Virus record (IMG/VR): IMGVR_UViG_3300035670_000344
Location: 1-47,868 of that record
Reading direction: 5' to 3' (one strand)
Origin: a virus
DNA length: 47,868 bases
This document shows, one piece after another, positions 32,410 to 39,502 of this stretch. Below the pieces are notes generated by a model that had not been told where the DNA came from, made no database searches, and saw nothing but the letters and a program-made list of their open reading frames with translations. The position numbers and the translations under genes are program-made. Position 1 is the first letter of the stretch, and each line of letters opens with the position of its first letter.

Positions 32410-32751
32410 TTAAAGGCTAAGGAAATCAGCCATGTCTTGAGAAGGAGCAGCAACTGACTGCGCTACTTCAAAAGTCTCTTCAGCTGTAACCACTGGTAGT
32501 TCTTCTTTTTTGCGTTCTTTCTTAAAGTCTTCTTTAGTGTCATCAATTACCACAAACAAGCGGAATGTTGGTTCAGCATCCTTCAGCTTAGGGTGGTTCT
32601 TGATTGCCATTACTTCTTTGTCAGAAGCATTATACGTTTCCTGTATAGAGCCATAGCCCTGGTCATCTTTCTTAAACCATGACAGACCATTTCTCAGGTC
32701 TTCCATTAATTGGCTCACGTAGAGCTCTACTTTGTTTGATTTACTTGACAT
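32410..32751 (-). CDS. Hypothetical protein upstream of MoxR
   Basis: 113 residues from the ATG at 32751 (MSSKSNKVELYVSQL), preferred because the longer frame overlaps the uracil-DNA glycosylase gene. It has a charged middle (TKEDFKKERKKEE) and an acidic/hydrophobic end (SQDMADFLSL). It lies 7 bases before the MoxR start, so a co-factor of the ATPase/VWA pair is plausible. Unrecognised. Confidence 0.6.
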   Translation of the reverse strand: MSSKSNKVELYVSQLMEDLRNGLSWFKKDDQGYGSIQETYNASDKEVMAIKNHPKLKDAEPTFRLFVVIDDTKEDFKKERKKEELPVVTAEETFEVAQSVAAPSQDMADFLSL

Positions 32752-32753
32752 AC

Positions 32754-33476
32754 TTACCATGTTATACAATAGTCGGGTCCGTTATTATCCCTTAATACGG
32801 CATTAATCTTATTAAACACGTCATTACAGTCCCACTGCTTTTTCTGTGCATACGCAGCAGAGGCAGGGTGAGAGACCATAAACTTATAATGGTTGCTAGA
32901 GACCAGTGGCTCCAACTCCTGTGCTTTCTTACCCATGAATACCCAGATTAATCCCGGATTATTCCAGGACAAAATGTCTATTACATAGGTGGTGAAGTCT
33001 TTCCAGAGCTCATAGTGTGAGCCGATACTGTTTACCTCTACAGTGAGGGCAGTATTTAGCAACAGCACGCCCTGGTTAGCCCAACGCTGCAGGTTTGGAT
33101 CCTGGTAGGTTGGGAAGCCTTGGTAGACTGTTTCCTCTATGGCCTCAAAGATGTAGCGCAGGGACGGTTGGGCAGCCATGCTCTTAGAGCATGAGAATGC
33201 CATACCATCTGCAATATTCATTTGAGGGTAGGGGTCTTGTCCGACTATAACTACCTTGAGGTCTTTATAGGGACATTCTTCAAAAGCACGGAATACGTCT
33301 TTGAGGGGAGGAGTAAACCTTTTGTCCTCAGTGCGCAGGTTGTGCAGCTTATCTAGGACTTCAGCAAAGTCCTGGGTCATAATAAATGCCTTGAGCTTGT
33401 CAGCCCAGCCAGCAGGTCTGATCTTATCTACCAGTTTCTCCTGGATCTGTTGAATATCAACACTGATTGTATTCAT
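32754..33476 (-). CDS. ung: Uracil-DNA glycosylase, family 1
   Basis: 240 residues, normal length. The water-activating loop is VIVGQDPYPQMNIADGMAFS (GQDPYP at 79-84, catalytic Asp81), followed by GVLLLNTALTVE and a leucine-loop region VSHPASAAY in place of the classical HPSPLS. It removes uracil from DNA to start base-excision repair. With dUTPase in the same genome, this indicates that the phage keeps uracil out of its DNA. Some phages retain UDG as a replication accessory; that remains possible. Confidence 0.93.
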   Translation of the reverse strand: MNTISVDIQQIQEKLVDKIRPAGWADKLKAFIMTQDFAEVLDKLHNLRTEDKRFTPPLKDVFRAFEECPYKDLKVVIVGQDPYPQMNIADGMAFSCSKSMAAQPSLRYIFEAIEETVYQGFPTYQDPNLQRWANQGVLLLNTALTVEVNSIGSHYELWKDFTTYVIDILSWNNPGLIWVFMGKKAQELEPLVSSNHYKFMVSHPASAAYAQKKQWDCNDVFNKINAVLRDNNGPDYCITW

Positions 33477-33478
33477 AA

Positions 33479-33512
33479 TATGTAGAACTTGGTTATATTT
33501 GTAGAACTAATT
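33479..33512 (+). promoter_or_regulatory. Tandem plus-strand promoter-like elements
   Basis: ATGTAGAACTT (from 33480) and TTATATTTGTAGAACTAAT (33493-33511) lie 19-20 bases apart; the second contains a perfect TAtaTTTG -7 box. They point at the lone plus-strand gene at 33521, the only plus gene in this minus-strand block, which supports their function as promoters. Confidence 0.6.
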
Positions 33513-33520
33513 TATACACT

Positions 33521-33808
33521 ATGAGCAATACTGCAGGCGTACCCACTCTTCCACCCAATACCCTGGTCCCTATTGAGTTAGGAACCGGATACGTGGGTAA
33601 ACTTTATGAACTAATGGCCTATCTGATTGCAGATAAGTCTCCTGACGAGCTTACACTACTAGATGAAGCCATTAAGAACAATACATTCGAGCAAGAGCCT
33701 TGGATGAAACACTACATGACTGTCATTGTGCTGCTAAAGCATATTGAAGAAGTAGCTATTGCTAAGAACCTGGTTACTTACGAGGACCTTAACGAACAGG
33801 GCAACTAA
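33521..33808 (+). CDS. Hypothetical helical protein with its own promoter
   Basis: 95 residues, mainly helical: VPIELGTGYVGKLYELMAYL and WMKHYMTVIVLLKHIEEVAI, with an acidic character. It is transcribed against its neighbours from tandem TTTGTAGAACT elements and converges on the 33789-34169 gene with a 20-base overlap. Unrecognised. Its isolated, strongly promoted arrangement suggests early or autonomous expression. Confidence 0.65.
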   Translation: MSNTAGVPTLPPNTLVPIELGTGYVGKLYELMAYLIADKSPDELTLLDEAIKNNTFEQEPWMKHYMTVIVLLKHIEEVAIAKNLVTYEDLNEQGN

Positions 33809-34169
33809 TATCATCACCAATGGTGATAGCTGCCTGAATAGCTGTACTTAACTCCTGCTTGGTACAATCCCGGAAGCTTTTGATATGGATATCAGAGGTT
33901 TCCTGGATGACTAAGCCTGCTTTTTGTTTTACAAATAGCTTCATATCATCAAAACTTTCCCCCGTGAAGTTGCTCAACTCACGGATCATGGCATGCAATT
34001 TTGCAATCTGTGTAAGCGTACCATTCGGATCATTCACTTCCAGGTACATGTCAATGTATTGTCCCTCTTTTAACTGAGATTTAAACAGGTTATAGAGTTC
34101 CAGGTCCCGCTTGGTAGCAGGCTGGAACACATTACCTTTCATGACCATCTTACCTATATATGTCTTCAT
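33789..34169 (-). CDS. Hypothetical recombination-associated protein
   Basis: 126 residues. The N-terminal beta part (MKTYIGKMVMKGNVFQP) precedes a helical part with IAKLHAMIRELSNFTGESFDDMK and a conserved-looking KSFRDCTKQELSTAIQAAI. The LHAMIREL...F-D-K-F-K pattern reminds me of NinB-like phage proteins, but the match is weak. It overlaps the SF2 helicase gene by 20 bases, so it is translationally linked to it. Confidence 0.5.
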   Translation of the reverse strand: MKTYIGKMVMKGNVFQPATKRDLELYNLFKSQLKEGQYIDMYLEVNDPNGTLTQIAKLHAMIRELSNFTGESFDDMKLFVKQKAGLVIQETSDIHIKSFRDCTKQELSTAIQAAITIGDDISCPVR

Positions 34170-35280
34170 GGGAGCTCTCTTTTTTTACGCTGTAGTACTT
34201 GATCTTACTTTGGTCCAGGTCTTTGAGTGCCTCTGTAACCCACTTCTCATCTATGGTATCCCGGTAGCATAAAATATGCACCGTAGCTACATCATCCGGG
34301 TTTAGTCTGAGTAATCTACCTATGCGCTGGTTACTCTTACGCTCATTGCCATAAGCATGTAAGATGATACCGGCTCTCAGGTTAGGTACACTGACACCTT
34401 CATTAAGTTGGGATACACAGCTGAGCTTAGTGATCTTACCTTTCTTGAATGCATTGAGGTGCATCTCAGAGAACTCATTGTTAGAGTGGTAAGAGTATTC
34501 ACAGAGATCATCTGCCTGGTCCTGGGTATTGCAGAAGATGATACACTTGTCTTCTATAGTAGCAAGCAGGTGCCGGGCATAGTCTTCTTTGGTCTTGAAG
34601 TCCATTAAGGCACGCATCCTCATTACAGAAGCAATCTGTTCCATCTTCTTTGTGGTAGCCTGGGCCAGTCTCTTGGTCCAATACTCATAAGACTTAACCT
34701 CAGAGGTAGTGAAGCGTTGATTCTTTAGTTCTACCTGTACATTGTTAGCTGTCCCTAGAGACATCATATGTACATGAATGCGGTAGTCATTGAGGATCTT
34801 GTCTTCTACAGCTTCATCCGTGATGTATTTATACACTACAGGACAAAACTGGTTAACCATCTGGGCTTTCTCAGAGCGTTGGTACCTTGGCGGCGTACCA
34901 GTAAGTCCCAGGATACGCCCATTAAAGGGTGCCAGGAACTGTTGGTGGCGAAACAGGAGTGAGTGACACTCATCCAGGATCACCACGTCATATGCTTTGG
35001 GATCCAGTTTAGGCAGGGAGATGTACGTAGTAAACTTGATTTGGTCTAAGAGACCAGTAAGTTTAAACTTCTGTGCATCATCTTCCCAGGACTTAAATAT
35101 GGATAGTTTAGGAGCAACAATCAGTACATTTAATTTGTGCATGTTGTTGTCCTGTAACTTCTGTATATACTGGAGTCCCAGGTAAGTTTTACCCACACCC
35201 ATGGAAATAGCTGCAGTACTCCGGTGATTCCTTAGTACTGCAGACAGGGCTTGTTGTTGAATTTCTTCTCTTGTATTCAT
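34150..35280 (-). CDS. SF2 DNA helicase/ATPase
   Basis: 376 residues with a complete SF2 set: Walker A SMGVGKTYLG (26-35), motif II LDECHSLL (102-109), motif III LTGTPP (126-131), IIFCNTQDQA near 247 and motif VI QRIGRLLRLN near 325. It belongs with the compact UvsW/SNF2-like phage helicases that remodel branched DNA or R-loops. It lies 2 bases downstream of the 35282-35953 gene. The exact substrate is not evident. Confidence 0.88.
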   Translation of the reverse strand: MNTREEIQQQALSAVLRNHRSTAAISMGVGKTYLGLQYIQKLQDNNMHKLNVLIVAPKLSIFKSWEDDAQKFKLTGLLDQIKFTTYISLPKLDPKAYDVVILDECHSLLFRHQQFLAPFNGRILGLTGTPPRYQRSEKAQMVNQFCPVVYKYITDEAVEDKILNDYRIHVHMMSLGTANNVQVELKNQRFTTSEVKSYEYWTKRLAQATTKKMEQIASVMRMRALMDFKTKEDYARHLLATIEDKCIIFCNTQDQADDLCEYSYHSNNEFSEMHLNAFKKGKITKLSCVSQLNEGVSVPNLRAGIILHAYGNERKSNQRIGRLLRLNPDDVATVHILCYRDTIDEKWVTEALKDLDQSKIKYYSVKKESSHEDIYR

Positions 35281-35281
35281 G

Positions 35282-35953
35282 TTAATCTATTAAGGAGACA
35301 TGAATGTCCCTGGGATCACTCTTGCTGGTACGAATACATAAGTGATTGATTGTTACAAATTGCTGATCTCCTTCCAATGTAAACTCGTCTTTAGCAAAGC
35401 TTAATTCTTCATACATGTAGCGGAAACTTTCCCCTGCATCCTGGCAAGCTTTGCTTATGACTTCAGGCAATATATCATGCAAGGCATCTACAATAGCTAT
35501 TTCAACTGGTCTATGTTCTGGATTAAGGCCACCTGCTACATAAAACTGTGCAGAGACATCTATGTCTTCATTATCAATGTTTACCTCTAGACGTTCAAAG
35601 TCTAGGTTAGCAGGTACAGCAATCTTGATGTCTACATCAGCATTAATGTAAGAGTCCTCTTCATAGTAGTCAACTCCAGAGAATGCTTCTTCTATAGGAT
35701 CAAAGACAGCTTCACCACTGGCTGAGAATTCACCTGCCCAGGATCCGTAGTCCAGCTCACTATAGCATTTTTCTTGCAGGTATTCAATGAACTCATGGTC
35801 TTCATCCGTAAGTACTGACTTGCCCACTTCAATATTTGCCCAACCAGAGTCATTACCTCCGTCCCAGACCATCTTCACTTCTATTCCATTTGCACTAAGG
35901 CTATGACACCATGCCAGTGCCCTTGCATCATCTACTATTAATTTATTTTCCAT
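35282..35953 (-). CDS. Acidic phage protein, DUF6878-like
   Basis: 223 residues, strongly acidic. WDGGNDSGWANIEV (about 30-43), LDYGSWAGEFSASG (about 67-80) and VFDPIEEAFSGVDYYEEDSY resemble a recurring phage/plasmid family of unknown function. The acidity could reflect DNA mimicry or simple solubility; no catalytic motif is visible. It is co-transcribed with the SF2 helicase downstream. Confidence 0.6.
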   Translation of the reverse strand: MENKLIVDDARALAWCHSLSANGIEVKMVWDGGNDSGWANIEVGKSVLTDEDHEFIEYLQEKCYSELDYGSWAGEFSASGEAVFDPIEEAFSGVDYYEEDSYINADVDIKIAVPANLDFERLEVNIDNEDIDVSAQFYVAGGLNPEHRPVEIAIVDALHDILPEVISKACQDAGESFRYMYEELSFAKDEFTLEGDQQFVTINHLCIRTSKSDPRDIHVSLID

Positions 35954-35956
35954 TCT

Positions 35957-36337
35957 TTATGACGTTATAATGTCTGACTTATCCTGTTCAATTTCTTTGA
36001 GGACTTTACGTCCCTCTCCTGGCTTGAACATCCAGTTTACCGTGGTCATATTCTCCAGGTAGTCTTTGATGGTAGGAATGAATCCCAGGTCTTCCATGAC
36101 ATGCTGTTCTGCAAGTATCCTGGTAGGGATCATTTTACCTTCAGAGTTAACAATGAATACACCAAACTCTTTCTCTGCCCAGAAGATGCCTTCTGCATGG
36201 TGGCGGAGTGCGCGGTGCCTCATGTCCGGGAAATGTGCCTTGGTTTCATCAAACCAGTTGTGTAGGGGCAGGTAGTCTTCTACCTTTCCTCTATGCTTCT
36301 TTACAGAAGACAGGGCGTGATGTAAGGGATGGCTCAT
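35957..36337 (-). CDS. DUF6915-family protein
   Basis: 126 residues. The family's conserved sequence is seen almost end to end: MSHPLHHALSSVKKHRGKVE, DYLPLHNWFDETKA, MRHRALRHHAEGIFWAE, then RILAEQHVMEDLG. The many conserved histidines suggest a metal-binding or hydrolase-like site, but no activity is established. Its start overlaps the upstream gene stop (ATGA-type junction). Confidence 0.8.
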   Translation of the reverse strand: MSHPLHHALSSVKKHRGKVEDYLPLHNWFDETKAHFPDMRHRALRHHAEGIFWAEKEFGVFIVNSEGKMIPTRILAEQHVMEDLGFIPTIKDYLENMTTVNWMFKPGEGRKVLKEIEQDKSDIITS

Positions 36338-36588
36338 GGTACTAGTCCTAAGTGGTATTTCTCATTGTAACGAGCTACCAGTTCTTGCCAGTAACCTCTT
36401 TCATTACCATAGCGGTGTACGACTTCTACCAGCTCAGGGAACCCTTTTGCCATCTTCTTGCGATTCTCATCATCAAGAGCAAAAATGGTATCTATGAGCA
36501 TAGTGTAGCCTCTACCACACATGTTCTTCTTGTAATGGATGAACTTCTCTTCCATTTCAGTTAATTCAATGTCAACTGTACTATTCAT
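36334..36588 (-). CDS. Hypothetical small protein
   Basis: 84 residues, helical. LTEMEEKFIHYKKNMCGRGYT and GNERGYWQELVARYNEKYH suggest an alpha-helical soluble protein. It overlaps both neighbours by 4-8 bases in a tightly coupled operon. Unrecognised. Confidence 0.55.
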   Translation of the reverse strand: MNSTVDIELTEMEEKFIHYKKNMCGRGYTMLIDTIFALDDENRKKMAKGFPELVEVVHRYGNERGYWQELVARYNEKYHLGLVP

Positions 36589-37003
36589 TTTCTTCCGTAT
36601 TAAGTCTGTTAATTGATAATCCCAGGGCTTTAGCTTTACCAGGGTTGTTCTCTATCCAGGTGTGACAGGGTCTGCATACTGCCAGCCAGGTGTTGATGTC
36701 ATTATGTGACTCACCTCTGCCAGCCATGTGGTGGACGTCTGTAGCTGTTTTCCCGCAGCCGGGAAGAGAAGCCTGACAATAAGGATGTATAGACATGAAA
36801 GCAGTGCGCTTCTTGTCATATATACTCATTGTCTGCTTCATCTTCTGGCTAATCGGGTTTGGCCTGGTCGTTGGTTTGGCCAATGCTTTTGGAGGAGACT
36901 GCTGATACCAGCATTCTTTACAGAATTTCTCCTTGCCTTGTGACTTCCACATTACTTTTGACTGACCACACCCACTGCATATCTTGAGTTTTGGTGTGAT
37001 CAT
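36581..37003 (-). CDS. HNH endonuclease with N-terminal zinc ribbon
   Basis: 140 residues. ICSGCGQSK ... CKECW (about 8-32) forms a zinc ribbon. The HNH core is YCQASLPGCGKTATDVHHMAGR (about 74-95) and NTWLAVCRPCHTWI (about 104-117), with paired cysteines for structural zinc and the DVHH motif. Similar small HNH enzymes in phages act in packaging or homing. Here it sits inside a compact operon (8- and 4-base overlaps), so it is probably a resident gene rather than a recent insertion. Confidence 0.85.
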   Translation of the reverse strand: MITPKLKICSGCGQSKVMWKSQGKEKFCKECWYQQSPPKALAKPTTRPNPISQKMKQTMSIYDKKRTAFMSIHPYCQASLPGCGKTATDVHHMAGRGESHNDINTWLAVCRPCHTWIENNPGKAKALGLSINRLNTEENE

Positions 37004-37533
37004 GCGGCAAGGGTAAAAAAGTTAAGAGGGAGGATATTCTTTTCCATCAACTTCTCAGCTATCATGCGCTTGGTGATACCCAGGTCTTTAAAGCTTAAGT
37101 TGTTGACTACAGAATAGTCCGTATACTTCTCATCAGTGAATTCCTTAGCCAGGTCTGAGTTCCAGAACCATTTACCAAAGTGTTTCTTGATGTATTCGTT
37201 GGTCAGATCATGCTTCCATACATTGATGACATGTTGTGCCCTCTTCTGCATCTTGATGATCTGGAATTTCTCTTGATTGAGTAGGCCGGCTACCTCTTCC
37301 GGGGTATATACTGCCAGTCCGTACAGTGCCATACGGTACAGAAGTTGCTGCTTAGGGTTGAAAGCATCAGAATCAATTTCCTGGTAGGCTTTGCCCTTAA
37401 ACTTCTTGCCGTACAACTGGATGTCTTGGGTACTATCATAGGGGATGACAGTAGACTTCTTGTCGTCTGCGTAAGTAATAATTATTCCTTTGCGTGTAGC
37501 TTGGATTGACTTGTTTGGATTGTAATGTCTCAT
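37000..37533 (-). CDS. Hypothetical phage protein
   Basis: 177 residues from the ATG at 37533 (MRHYNPNKSIQATRKG). The longer frame would run through the terminator and promoter and is rejected. Helical, with LYRMALYGLAVYTPEEVAGLL and KRAQHVINVWKHDLTNEYI. Unrecognised. It heads the operon 37.5 to 33.8 kb, driven by tandem TTTGTAGA elements about 35-70 bases upstream. Confidence 0.65.
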   Translation of the reverse strand: MRHYNPNKSIQATRKGIIITYADDKKSTVIPYDSTQDIQLYGKKFKGKAYQEIDSDAFNPKQQLLYRMALYGLAVYTPEEVAGLLNQEKFQIIKMQKRAQHVINVWKHDLTNEYIKKHFGKWFWNSDLAKEFTDEKYTDYSVVNNLSFKDLGITKRMIAEKLMEKNILPLNFFTLAA

Positions 37534-37567
37534 GACTTGTCCAATTAGGGGTGATAAAAGTAAGTAA

Positions 37568-37603
37568 GTTCTACAAATAATACAATAAGGTCTACAAATA
37601 AAA
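37568..37603 (-). promoter_or_regulatory. Tandem promoter-like elements abutting a terminator
   Basis: On the minus strand TTTATTTGTAGACCTTATT and TTATTTGTAGAACTTAC lie 21 bases apart. The first begins in the T tract of the preceding terminator, so transcription ends and restarts within a few bases. Confidence 0.6.
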
Positions 37604-37630
37604 AGGGGGAGCTCTCTACGACTCCCCCTT
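37598..37630 (-). terminator. Strong intrinsic terminator
   Basis: On the minus strand AAGGGGGAG and CTCCCCCTT form a GC-rich 9-bp stem with a 10-nt loop followed by TTTT. It lies 29 bases past the stop of the 37659-38147 gene. Confidence 0.85.
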
Positions 37631-37658
37631 CTTGCCATGTGGCTGGATGTATAACCTA

Positions 37659-38147
37659 TTAAAGCTCAGCAGTTTCTGCTACCATCTGGTTCAGTTTGCT
37701 GTTTTTAGCCAATGCACGAGTGGCTGCGCCTACCTGGCGGATCTCCTCACGGCAAGACTCATCATGCATGATCAGGATGTCCACAGCACTCTCATTCATG
37801 GTATAGAATGTGTCTCTGTAGATAGGTTGATCATCCACGCGGCAAATGATACCAGTGTCACCTGCAAGCTTCAAATGTTGATCAGGATTTACTGTGTTGA
37901 ATGGGGTCAAAGACTCCTTCACAATGATTTTACCAGGCAACTCCTGGCCGTTGAAGAACCCACCGGCTCTTAAGTCTTCTACTTTACCTTTCAACAAGGC
38001 ACTTCTCTTGGTTGGACGGAACCAGCCATCTTCAGACACGATGTTTACGGTCTGCTCTACGCGTACATACCCATACTCAGGGTTGTTGGTGGAGAGGTTG
38101 ATTACATTACCAAACTCATCTCCTGTAACTTTTACGTTGTTGGACAT
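37659..38147 (-). CDS. Hypothetical beta-rich protein, single-gene transcript
   Basis: 162 residues from MSNNVKVTGDEFGNVINLST (ATG 38147); an upstream in-frame start would lie within the preceding terminator. Mainly beta-stranded (GYVRVEQTVNIVSEDGWFRP, LPGKIIVKESLTPF) with a helical end (ATRALAKNSKLNQMVAETAEL). Bounded by terminators on both sides, it is probably expressed from its own promoter at a high level. It could be a small DNA-binding or structural protein; no family recognised. Confidence 0.65.
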   Translation of the reverse strand: MSNNVKVTGDEFGNVINLSTNNPEYGYVRVEQTVNIVSEDGWFRPTKRSALLKGKVEDLRAGGFFNGQELPGKIIVKESLTPFNTVNPDQHLKLAGDTGIICRVDDQPIYRDTFYTMNESAVDILIMHDESCREEIRQVGAATRALAKNSKLNQMVAETAEL

Positions 38148-38171
38148 TTTGATTCTTTTAAAAAGATTAAA

Positions 38172-38213
38172 CAATAAAAGCCCGCACCAGTACAGTGTGT
38201 ACCAGTGTGGGGT
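38172..38213 (-). terminator. Imperfect intrinsic terminator
   Basis: On the minus strand CCC, CAC and GTACA segments pair with TGTAC, GTG and GGG across a 3-nt loop, with small bulges, followed by CTTTTATTG. It lies 26 bases past the stop of the 38239-38493 gene. Confidence 0.6.
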
Positions 38214-38238
38214 TATCATACTAGAATGTGTGTGTGAA

Positions 38239-38493
38239 TTATTCTTCTACTTCGAAGTCAATGTCAGGGTTGACCAGCTTCTCAGCATCAGTGATTTGGG
38301 TGAGGTCTTCTACAATATCCAGGGGAATATCTGCATATTTTTTAGTAGAGGTAAGGATGGAGCCAAAGAAAGGATCTTCCACTTCATCACCATAGTTGTT
38401 GGCCATTAAGTATTCGAAGTCTTCATCAGTCATGTCAAAATACTGCTCTGTGGACATCTCAATAACCCGGCCATTAGGCATCTGGTATAACAT
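38239..38493 (-). CDS. Acidic hypothetical protein
   Basis: 84 residues. It starts MLYQMPNGRVIEMSTEQYF and contains TDEDFEYLMANNYGDEVEDPFFGS and an acidic end (NPDIDFEVEE). Small proteins with this YF-MTDEDFEYL pattern recur in phages; function unknown. It has its own tandem TTTGTA promoter-like elements upstream and a terminator downstream, so it is a monocistronic unit. Confidence 0.65.
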   Translation of the reverse strand: MLYQMPNGRVIEMSTEQYFDMTDEDFEYLMANNYGDEVEDPFFGSILTSTKKYADIPLDIVEDLTQITDAEKLVNPDIDFEVEE

Positions 38494-38506
38494 AGTTATT
38501 CATAGT

Positions 38507-38536
38507 AAGTTATACAAATATAACTTCTACAAAATG
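38507..38536 (-). promoter_or_regulatory. Tandem TTTGTA(G/T)A elements
   Basis: On the minus strand TTTTGTAGAAGTTA and TATATTTGTATAACTTAC lie 15 bases apart, 15-45 bases upstream of the ATG at 38493. The proximal copy contains an exact TAtaTTTG -7 box. Confidence 0.55.
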
Positions 38537-38575
38537 TGATCAAATACCTCTACATACATACAGTGGACTATAGAG

Positions 38576-38755
38576 CTATAGACCTTCACGTGAAGCTCTT
38601 ATGCTTCTGATTTTCTTCTTATAGTATTTATTGGTAGCGTTGATGTGCTCTTGCTTCTCATGGAGTTTTTGCCTCAATAAGGCAACCTCCTGGCTTAGTT
38701 CAGCCACCTTTTCGTTCTGAACCTTGCAAATAATGTTTGCAATGATGTTACCCAT
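38576..38755 (-). CDS. 59-residue coiled-coil miniprotein
   Basis: Starts MGNIIANIICKVQNEKVAEL and continues in a clear heptad pattern (LSQEVALLRQKLHEKQEHI) with a basic end (YYKKKIRSIRASREGL). The ATG is 1 base after the stop of the HTH paralogue gene at 38757, so it belongs to that transcript and may pair with the regulator. Stop TAG at 38576. The coiled coil could mediate dimerisation. Confidence 0.6.
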   Translation of the reverse strand: MGNIIANIICKVQNEKVAELSQEVALLRQKLHEKQEHINATNKYYKKKIRSIRASREGL

Positions 38756-38756
38756 A

Positions 38757-39074
38757 CTAGAAATTAAGTGTTAATGATTCTCCTGTTACAACAATGTTTT
38801 TTGGAGCTTGGCCTACAGTTAATGTAGCACCGTTAAACGTGTAAGTAAACCCTGCTTTAGTATTTACTTGTGCAACCTTAGTAGGAATGGTTGTTTTAGC
38901 TTCAGGTGCCTTAAGTGTACCAACTCTGGTTCTGTACTTGATCACAGATACTTGTGTATTTGTGACACCTGGAATAACCTTAGTAATTTCTTTTGGCTTT
39001 AAACCAATTGATAAGGCTTCCTGAATTTTCTGCACTGTAGCAGATGCTAAACGGGGGCTTCTTGTCTTACTCAT
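38757..39074 (-). CDS. HTH DNA-binding protein, paralogue B
   Basis: 105 residues from MSKTRSPRLASATV (ATG 39074). The longer frame crosses a terminator and is rejected. The N-terminal HTH (KIQEALSIGLKPKEITKVIPGVTNTQVSVIK region, about 15-45) is followed by a flexible Thr/Ala linker and a C-terminal beta module ending VTGESLTLNF. The ending mirrors KDSLEVNF of the neighbouring paralogue at 39152. Likely a small transcriptional regulator, perhaps of lysogeny, given the integrase and att site nearby. Confidence 0.65.
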   Translation of the reverse strand: MSKTRSPRLASATVQKIQEALSIGLKPKEITKVIPGVTNTQVSVIKYRTRVGTLKAPEAKTTIPTKVAQVNTKAGFTYTFNGATLTVGQAPKNIVVTGESLTLNF

Positions 39075-39099
39075 AAGATAGATTGGAAAATAGTGAACA

Positions 39100-39127
39100 T
39101 AAAAAAGGGCACGGATTATCCGCACCC
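39100..39127 (-). terminator. Intrinsic terminator between HTH paralogues
   Basis: On the minus strand GGGTGCGGA and TCCGTGCCC pair (with two G-U wobbles) around a TAA loop and run into TTTTTT. It separates the two paralogous regulator genes. Confidence 0.75.
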
Positions 39128-39151
39128 TGCACTTTGTATTTAATTAGTCTT

Positions 39152-39502
39152 CTAGAAATTCACTTCAAGTGAATCTTTGTTTATGGTTACTGTTTTAGCT
39201 TGACCACTAACAGTGACAGCTATCCCGTTAACCACAAACTGCATGTCCGCAGTTTTGCCTCCTGATGAAACAACAGTGGCAGACTTTGGAGTAATACTGG
39301 CTGTAGGTTTTATAGACCCTTGAGGTCTCTTTCCTTTTAGATTAGGAAATTGTACACCTTGTTCTTTGAACTTCTTTTTATAGTTGTGAACGCTGGAAAT
39401 GGCTACATCAAAGTGGTTTGCTATGTCTTCTGGAGCAACCCCCTTCTTCACCATTTCTTTCATTTGTTCAACTTCTGTAATAGAAAGTCTCTTATTAGCC
39501 AT
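39152..39502 (-). CDS. HTH DNA-binding protein, paralogue A
   Basis: 116 residues. The N-terminal HTH is LSITEVEQMKEMVKKGVAPE plus DIANHFDVAISSVHNYKKK (about 6-44), close to the HTH_23/resolvase-type fold. A Lys/Pro/Ser linker and a C-terminal beta module (FVVNGIAVTVSG ... TINKDSLEVNF) follow. Same architecture and ending as the 38757-39074 protein, so they are tandem duplicates. It starts next to the att/integrase region, which suggests control of integration or lysogeny. Confidence 0.7.
   Translation of the reverse strand: MANKRLSITEVEQMKEMVKKGVAPEDIANHFDVAISSVHNYKKKFKEQGVQFPNLKGKRPQGSIKPTASITPKSATVVSSGGKTADMQFVVNGIAVTVSGQAKTVTINKDSLEVNF

Noticed and set aside
37534-37638. Longer start for the 37000 gene
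   Set aside because: The extension would be encoded by the terminator and tandem promoter elements.
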